In this document: in pieces, positions 57,880-64,000 of the stretch
How positions within the stretch are numbered: the first letter of the stretch is position 1
How the letters are laid out: each line of letters begins with the position of its first letter
DNA from: Mastigias papua
Lineage: Eukaryota > Cnidaria > Scyphozoa > Rhizostomeae > Mastigiidae
Length of the DNA stretch: 64,000 nucleotides
Direction of reading: 5' to 3'
Assembly: GCA_964019165.1 (NCBI GenBank)
Contig: OZ025271.1
Span: 12,751,759 to 12,815,758, forward strand
Translations under genes and position numbers: made by a program
The notes under the pieces: generated by a model
The model's input: the letters and a program-made list of their open reading frames with translations, nothing else
What the model was told of the DNA's origin: nothing
The model's database searches: none

Positions 57880-60800
57880 CTAATCCCTTCAGAAAGAGGG
57901 GCATGCTACCTGCCATGACTAAAACAGTTATGCAAAAGTAGGAGGCGATGTTTGTGAAATCCATTACGTTTCATTAAGTCCTCCAAAATTACGCTTCATT
58001 AATCTCAAGCTTATCGATATAAAAAATTTCTAAGCAAATCAGCTGCTCTTGGGTGGCTAATTTCTAGTGGGGTGGGAATAAAAGGGGGAAGTGGTTTAAA
58101 TTAATGGGGGGGTTTGAATTTTCTGGAAAATTCAGTGAGCACAGAGGGGGTCAAATTTGTGGAGTAACATATTTAAATGAATTAAACAGTTGTCCTAAGC
58201 TGGTCTTTAGCAAGTATTGCTTCGATATTTGATATTTTGATGCAACAAGTAGCAAATAAGAAAAAACAGCTATTGCCAACATGAATTAGTACATGTTCAG
58301 TACTTTACAAATAATTCTTCCAGGATTAATTTCATGCACGGGGGTCTAAATAACAGCAGCAAATTGGTTGTATAATTATAAAAACATAATTTGCGGGTTG
58401 ATGGTAATTAGGCACCAAAGCATAATATCTACTCAGTGCATTTTACTGTTTTGGTTATTTGCAAGCATTGTATGGGGTTTATATATTGTGTTTTTGTCAT
58501 AGTTAAATAAAACTGCATCTAGTCATCATGTAACATTGTCTTCTTAAGGGCACGTTTGTCTCCTTTGGTCTAAACGACGATGAGAACGGAGGCACTGTCA
58601 ATTATGTCACAAAGTCAGGCACATCAAAATATAAAAATGTCCTGAAAGACATGACAATTTAATGCACAAAGACGAATCCTTGTTAAGTATTGATTGGATG
58701 GGAACTTTGCCCAAAAAAGCAAGGCTTGTTGGCCAACAAAGATCTTATATCAATAAGATATTTAACATCATATATAATATTTTCTGGCCCACTTGGATGG
58801 TCTGATAACAACGAAAAATAAGTAACATAAAATTGATCTTTATCGCCATTTTCCATCCACTTCTCAAAACAATATCTATTCCTGCTCTATTGGCATAAAA
58901 GGTTTGCTATAATACAGAAGATTGCAAGAATATCAGAAGTAACCTTGATTTGGTCGAGAAGTATCACTGTGCAAGCAAGGCCCATCTCGGCCAGTGTAAA
59001 GACATGGCGAATGGTGTGTTGTCCTGAAATTTCTATATACTATATGTGTAATGCCAATTACTGGGTCGCTGCACATTACAGATTAATAAATATTTATAAA
59101 CAAGACATAACGATGTTGGTATTATCAATTGCTTTGGATTTAACTACAAAACTAGTCAATGATGATGGAGATGGGATTAATGGCCTATCAAATGATAGCC
59201 AAAACATTCTCAATTGAAATGGTAAAATCCTCAAGTATGTATGAGTTCTTAAGTTTTGCGCACTTATTACATCTCAAATTACATATTACATCTTACTTAA
59301 AATTAGACGTCTTGAATCTGTAGATATCTGACACCCATTTACACTGCTTCATTTTTCTACAAAAACGGAGATAAAAGTATTCGTTCTTGTGTGTTCACAT
59401 TGCTTACAAACACGAAAGAAACACTATCTGTTTTTATGGCTTTAATCTGTTCACACTGTTGCGCTTTTGTGAGATCACACTGAAGTGGTGCCATTGAGTA
59501 TGTATTCTGTGTTGTTGCTATAGCAGCGTTTTTTTTATAAATTTTTGCACGTTCACACTGAACCATAGCGTTTTCAAAAGCCTCCGTTTGTGTAAATATC
59601 CAATTTGAAGAGCGTTTTCGACCGCCTCTGTTTTTGTGACTTTTTTCTGCTGAGTAATGTAAACGGTATCACACAAATAGAAATTCGTTCTCTCCATTCT
59701 CGTACAAAGATGGAGCAGTATGAAAGGGGTACTTGTAAAATGTCATATATTCTAATGATATAGGAAGCAAACAAATGCGTACTAATCATTATGAATCATG
59801 TCTGTGTTAAAACGTGTATTAGTACATTTCATGACGGACAGAGAAACTAGGATAGGAGATTATGCCTAAGTGGTAAAGCATGTTTGATAAAACCAGAGAG
59901 GCAATTAAAACTATTCTTGACCTTAAATTACACAATGTAAACAGAAATGCATGGTAATAAGAAAATAACAGATCAGTGAAAAAGTAAAGTCGTTTGAGCT
60001 TTATGCTCAGGTTCCAATTAATTTTTGAAGCAACGGAGAGGCAAAATGATGCGTCTTCCATACTTTCAATCCATCACATTATAAAATCTTTGATAAAATA
60101 TTGATATGCTTTTCCAAACTATATGACAGCATTCAGTGGAAAACATTAATTGAAATTAGTATATTTCAAGATCCTATATGGCACTTAAGGAGGTTCTTTG
60201 AGGAATACGGAATATGGAGCAATGATCAGGCAGTAATGGACACAAAAACGGGGCTTGAATTTCAAGCACAACTTAAGCAAAGTTCATCAGATTTCTCTTG
60301 TATTCAATTACAGTCATCCCGCACTATAAACTTATGTATGTTTTATGGTCGGGCTGTTTCGTTGGCGTGTTTAGATGTTTCGTTTTATAACTTCACAGAT
60401 ATCCCTTTATAGTACTCTACTCACTTCAGGGAGGTAAGTTTTGAGTATGATAGTTTAAACACAAGAGAAATGTGAACAATGATCTACGACTGTCTACGAA
60501 AGTGTAAAGTGTGGTGTAAGGCTTTAAATCCGTAAAAATATGCATGTTTACTTTCACGAGAAATTCGTCTACCAGAAAGTGCTTGACTACTCAAAAAGCT
60601 AGGATTGGTGGATACTGGATTTCTGGGACTAAAAGAGCCAATAAAGTCAAATAAATTCAATATTCCAATGTTTTTGCAAGCCTACCATCTCCTTTAACTT
60701 TCAATTAATTTGCATAGAGTTCTTATGCTAATCCAAATTTTCAAATGTTACTCACATGTAGTACCTGTCTGTCTATAGAACACTGTAGCAATACAAAAAC

Positions 60801-62385
60801 CTCAAACAGTCTTAAGGCAAAAGTCCTAAGAAATTGATAGTAACGAAATCATAACAAACGTATTGAACCACAAAATTCTCGTATTAAAAAATGTCTCTAA
60901 TATTTAAACAAAACATATGGCTTACACCTCTGTGCATATGTTCTATTCTGGGTCATTTTAATGCAGAGCCCACGGCGATAAATGACAGACTACAATTAAC
61001 CTACTTAAAATATACTTAGAATAGCTGTCTAATAATTATACATTGATCTATAAGGTGCCTAGCTTAAGAACTAGTTTAAAACTAGGACAATTATAGGACA
61101 TAATACATAAACAGATTACACATTTCTGGGACAATTATGAGAAAGAACAAATTGTATAAAATGACGTTTAAATCAATGATTCACTTTGAACCAATGATGC
61201 GCAGGTGACCATCCCCTTATTGCACATACAACTGTAAACTGTAAACTTAACGAGAAAGAGCACGCAAAATGTGTCATATACTTTCTTGCCAACTCACTTC
61301 AAAATAATGAAACAGAACAAATTGTATCAAAAGAGATAGATTCACTGTGAGGCAGTGATGCGCAGCTAACCATGACCTGATTGCACATACAATTTTAAAC
61401 TGCGAACTTAAAGAGAAAGCGCACCCCACTTGGGTCATTCAATTTCTTGCAAATGTTGCTTTTAACACAAATGTCAGCTTTGTAAAGTTGAAACATTGAG
61501 GAGTGATGGCTTTGGATTTAATATAAAGGCATTTAAAGCACAAATTATACGTTTGTCCAAACTCAAACTAATATTGCTAGTTGAGTAAGTAAAAGTGAGA
61601 GATATGATCACTTAAAAAACACTCTAGATCAATTATCACATGTAGATATTCTGAAAGATGTATCTAAAAGGAATTAGGATTGCAAGAGGACATGAAAGCG
61701 AATAACAAGCGACAGCAGCAACATGGAAAATCAGTAGGTGTTAGTAGGATTTTTGAATAGACCTATGGTGAAGAGTATTTATTAAAAGTGTGATCTCAAA
61801 ACGCCAATGAATAGAAATGAAATTCATTTGACATGTGGCTGTGGTGGAACGTGCCTAAAATGAGCTGGCTGTCAAAAATTGAAGAGATGTCCATTGGTTT
61901 ACAGATGAATGTGGTGTCAGAGAGTATAGCTGAAGGGAGATAGAAAAGACAATTGACAAAATGCTGCTGACCACCGACATGATGAACAACTCTAGGAGGC
62001 TGCTTGGTCTAATGAAGTCCAAAATTGGAAAAACGAATAAATTACAACAGGGAGTGAAATTTTATTGATAGAAGAAAGTGATCTGAGACAGCCATGGCCT
62101 TCTCCTTGCTAAGAGACTTTAGTGCAAATTGTCACTGTAGAAATGGAAGATTAAAATGAAGATGAACATTAGACAAGGTCATTATCATTAAACAGTGACA
62201 GAGCAACTGTCGCCAATAGTGAAGGCAATAATGAATGGTAAAGCAATGTCTTATCTACAGATTCCAACACTATCTTTTTTTTTCAGGGGGGGGATAAAAT
62301 AACTTAGACAACTCGTTTAGTAGGAGTGCTAATTGTGTCAATATCATGCCATTTAATCTCAGAGATGTGTGGTGCTTCAAGTAAT
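57880..62385. other. Gene-poor DNA upstream of the NLR
   Basis: The promoter of the NLR, if exon 1 is right, must lie just right of 57879, but I see no clear core elements. The frame at 60101-60412 (103 codons, plus) and the shorter ones nearby have no motif and no splice borders. A diverged pair near 61190-61270 and 61350-61430 shares GATGCGCAG-T-ACCAT and TTGCACATACAA, a local duplication of about 160 bp. Confidence 0.4.
59352..59645. mobile_element. Possible MITE with CAAAAACGGAG ends
   Basis: ACAAAAACGGAGATAAAAG near 59359 and CCTCTGTTTTTGTGAC near 59625 are imperfect inverted partners. The interior repeats TTCACACTG (59450, 59552) and GTTCACA, words common in short Harbinger/hAT-type MITEs. 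No target duplication was found. Confidence 0.35.
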
Positions 62386-63055
62386 CTTTGCAACGACTGT
62401 AGCTTCAATGGCACACTAATCTGCCACCACAATTTTGTAAAGAGTCAAGACCAGTCAGAGATTGCTCAAGAATGAAACATTATCATAGAAAACTTCTCGT
62501 CTGTTGAAGATCATACAAACATTGACATACCCGTAATCATGCAAAATAATCACACGGGATAATCAATAGGAGAATGCACTCCCATATAAGGATGTTTCGC
62601 TACCAAATTAGGAATAGTGTGTAACTATGGTCATACTGAACCAGCACTGATAATAACGGACATTAACAGTGAGAATATCTGCAAATAGTCCTGTGTCAGC
62701 TAATGCTAAGATCTAATACCAAACTTTAGATAAGCGATTCATCTCTAAACCTAATATTACTTGTATTCTTAATAAGACTGCTTATGTACTGCTGGCCCTT
62801 TTGGGATAGTATACTCTCAAACTAAGAAGTCAGTAGAGCCAAATTGACAAGCAGCATTGGTCACCATTTCGAAATAAGATTTTGTCCTACAGATGTCATA
62901 TACCATCAATAACTGTTTCTCTTCTAAAAATATTTTTTCAAGCCACTTTTGTTCTTTTAATAACTTATCATTACAAGAATGCTAGCTGCAATGGCAAAAT
63001 ATTTTGCCACCATCATTTTGTAAAGTGCGAAGACCACCTAGAGAATGGTAAACAA
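62386..63055 (+). repeat. Duplicated Cys/His-rich segment
   Basis: The stretch at about 62397-62455 (reading CSFNGTLICHHNFVKSQDQ) and the one at 62979-63040 (reading CNGKIFCHHHFVKCEDH) are about 70% alike in DNA and share the pattern C-N-G-x2-x-C-H-H-x-F-V-K. They are about 585 bp apart, on the plus strand. Both sit in broken frames (stop after SEIAQE in the first). It could be a decayed tandem exon pair or two copies of a repeat whose sense is the other strand. Confidence 0.35.
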
Positions 63056-63288
63056 AAAAACATTGCTACAGAAACCCTTTGGCTGTTAAAGTTCCTACTT
63101 AGACTTCTGCTTGTCAATAGACTTTTGTATATCATTGAGCTGATTTTCTTCAGAATTTTTCTTTAGGGGATTTCATATCAATCCAAAATTCTCCACAGAG
63201 TTTCATTCTCTACCCCTCCCCCAAGTTCCATTGGAAAAGTTTTCATACTTTGTCTAAGTCTAAACCGTCGTGTTATCTAGAATTATAA

Positions 63289-63303
63289 ATGACTAGTCCC
63301 TTA
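63289..63303. repeat. Solitary end resembling the TTAA element
   Basis: ATGACTAGTCCCTTA is identical to the right tip plus flank of the transposon at 29352-30599 (30588-30602). No matching left end was seen to its left in the window. It may be a fragment of a second copy. Confidence 0.3.
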
Positions 63304-63589
63304 GCACAAATTGCAATGCTTAGTTTTTCAATTTTCATTCAAATATTCTGCACCCGCTAGCTAAAATCAGTGAGAATTGGAAACAGCAGAGTTTTTGGAG
63401 ATGGCAGAAACCCACCGAAAATGTCCTCATCAAAAAAGTTCTCGTCAAATACTTCATAAGGTATATATATGTCCATATATGTATTTAATACTTATATGTA
63501 TTTATTTTATATATATGTTTATTCAAATGCTAGAAATTCAACTGTTAAATGCACCTCCCCTCGAATAAGCCTCGATCCCAGATGATGAT

Positions 63590-64000
63590 CGTCGTCGTCG
63601 ATGTGTGCCGTGTCAGATTCTGATATTGGTTGTCACGTTATGGTATTTGTCTTTGATGGCAGTGAGATGGATCAGCTAAACAGGTCTCAATTTCACCCTG
63701 TTTGCCAGTAACCTGGTGTAAAGTAGCCGTTGACGTCCCCTTGCTTTTGTGCCTTCAATTCTGCCAGTGATTGTCTGATGTTCTAATGTTTTCTTCCTCA
63801 TTACTTTGTCCAAAGAAACCAAATTGTCTCTCATGGATCGTTTTTATCAAGTTCAAACTCGTCTGTGCTTTCCGTAGGATCTCCTCATTGCTAATTCTTT
63901 TTATCTATGATAACCTTAGAATGCGTCTCAGGAACCACGTCTCTATGGCAACTAATCTCTTTGCCAATGCTTTGCTGATTGTCCAGGTTTCACACCCATA
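63590..64000 (-). pseudogene. LINE RT C-terminus, open at the window edge
   Basis: The minus strand from 64000 reads YGCETWTISKALAKRLVAIE, TWFLRRILRLS, a stop, IKRISNEEILRKAQTSLN and IHERQFGFFG, then, after a frameshift near 63815, TITGRIEGTKARGRQRLLYT. This is the 'YG-E-W' tail, 'R--L-I-W----NEE-L-R' helix and 'G---GRGRQR' end shared by RTE-like LINEs, related to but different from the LINE at 43.7-45.3 kb. The rest lies beyond the right edge. Confidence 0.65.

Noticed and set aside
60101..60412. 103-codon plus-strand ORF
   Set aside because: Starts without context, has no motif, and neither end has a convincing splice site.
1..64000. Bacterial defence or phage-type system
   Set aside because: No operons, Shine-Dalgarno sites or prokaryotic genes; introns and animal transposons throughout.
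1..64000. tRNA, rRNA or snRNA genes
   Set aside because: No A-box/B-box pairs with a cloverleaf and no rRNA-like segments were noticed on reading; a covariance-model scan would be decisive.

Overview
This window is AT-rich, gene-poor animal nuclear DNA. It has introns with GT/AG borders, dense decayed transposons (LINEs, DNA transposons, MITEs), simple repeats and a NACHT-type NLR immune receptor exon. There are no operons, ribosome-binding sites or bacterial genes. The mix of an expanded-type NLR, a Harbinger pair (MADF/BESS protein plus transposase), RTE and CR1/L2-like LINEs and a Copia-type gag suggests a marine invertebrate. A cnidarian is plausible, but I cannot prove the taxon from sequence alone.

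Layout. 1-0.3 kb: start of a Copia-like gag, cut by the window edge. 0.3-9.3 kb: mostly empty. 9.3-9.76 kb: a run of eight same-strand CCAAT boxes ending at a possible first-exon splice donor, a probable promoter. 11.5 kb: a palindromic MITE. 12.5-13.7 kb: tandem array of 141-bp units that look like repeated small exons. 18.7 and 49.1 kb: two copies of one TA-flanked MITE. 19.7-23.2 kb: rearranged LINE A. 23.7-28.8 kb: LINE B, split by a 3.1-kb DNA transposon. 29.35-30.6 kb: TTAA-flanked element. 32.9-33.5 kb: LINE C tail. 34.4 kb: Myb/SANT fragment. 37.7-40.8 kb: minus-strand gene of tiny Ser/Pro/Thr-rich exons. 41.5-46.4 kb: Harbinger transposon with an RTE LINE inserted in its transposase. 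47 kb: (CAAT)n. 53.8 kb: an isolated plus-strand exon. 54.2-54.7 kb: two short MITEs. 55.5-57.9 kb: NLR gene, minus strand. 62.4-63 kb: a duplicated Cys/His segment. 63.6-64 kb: another LINE tail.

The most interesting object is the transposon at 24652-27771. It carries two convergent genes inside about 210-bp terminal inverted repeats: an integrase-like DDE transposase (minus) and an alpha-kinase (plus). Each inverted repeat contains the same 19-bp motif twice, once at the tip and once about 170 bp inside. I know of no named eukaryotic transposon superfamily with this gene pair, but I could not search. The copy is dead (in-frame stops in both genes) and interrupts the RT gene of LINE B.

Host genes are few: the NLR (possible membrane-anchoring leader exon plus NACHT exon, probably continuing downstream), the micro-exon gene at 38 kb, and the exon at 53.8 kb. 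Everything else that can be read as protein is mobile-element debris.
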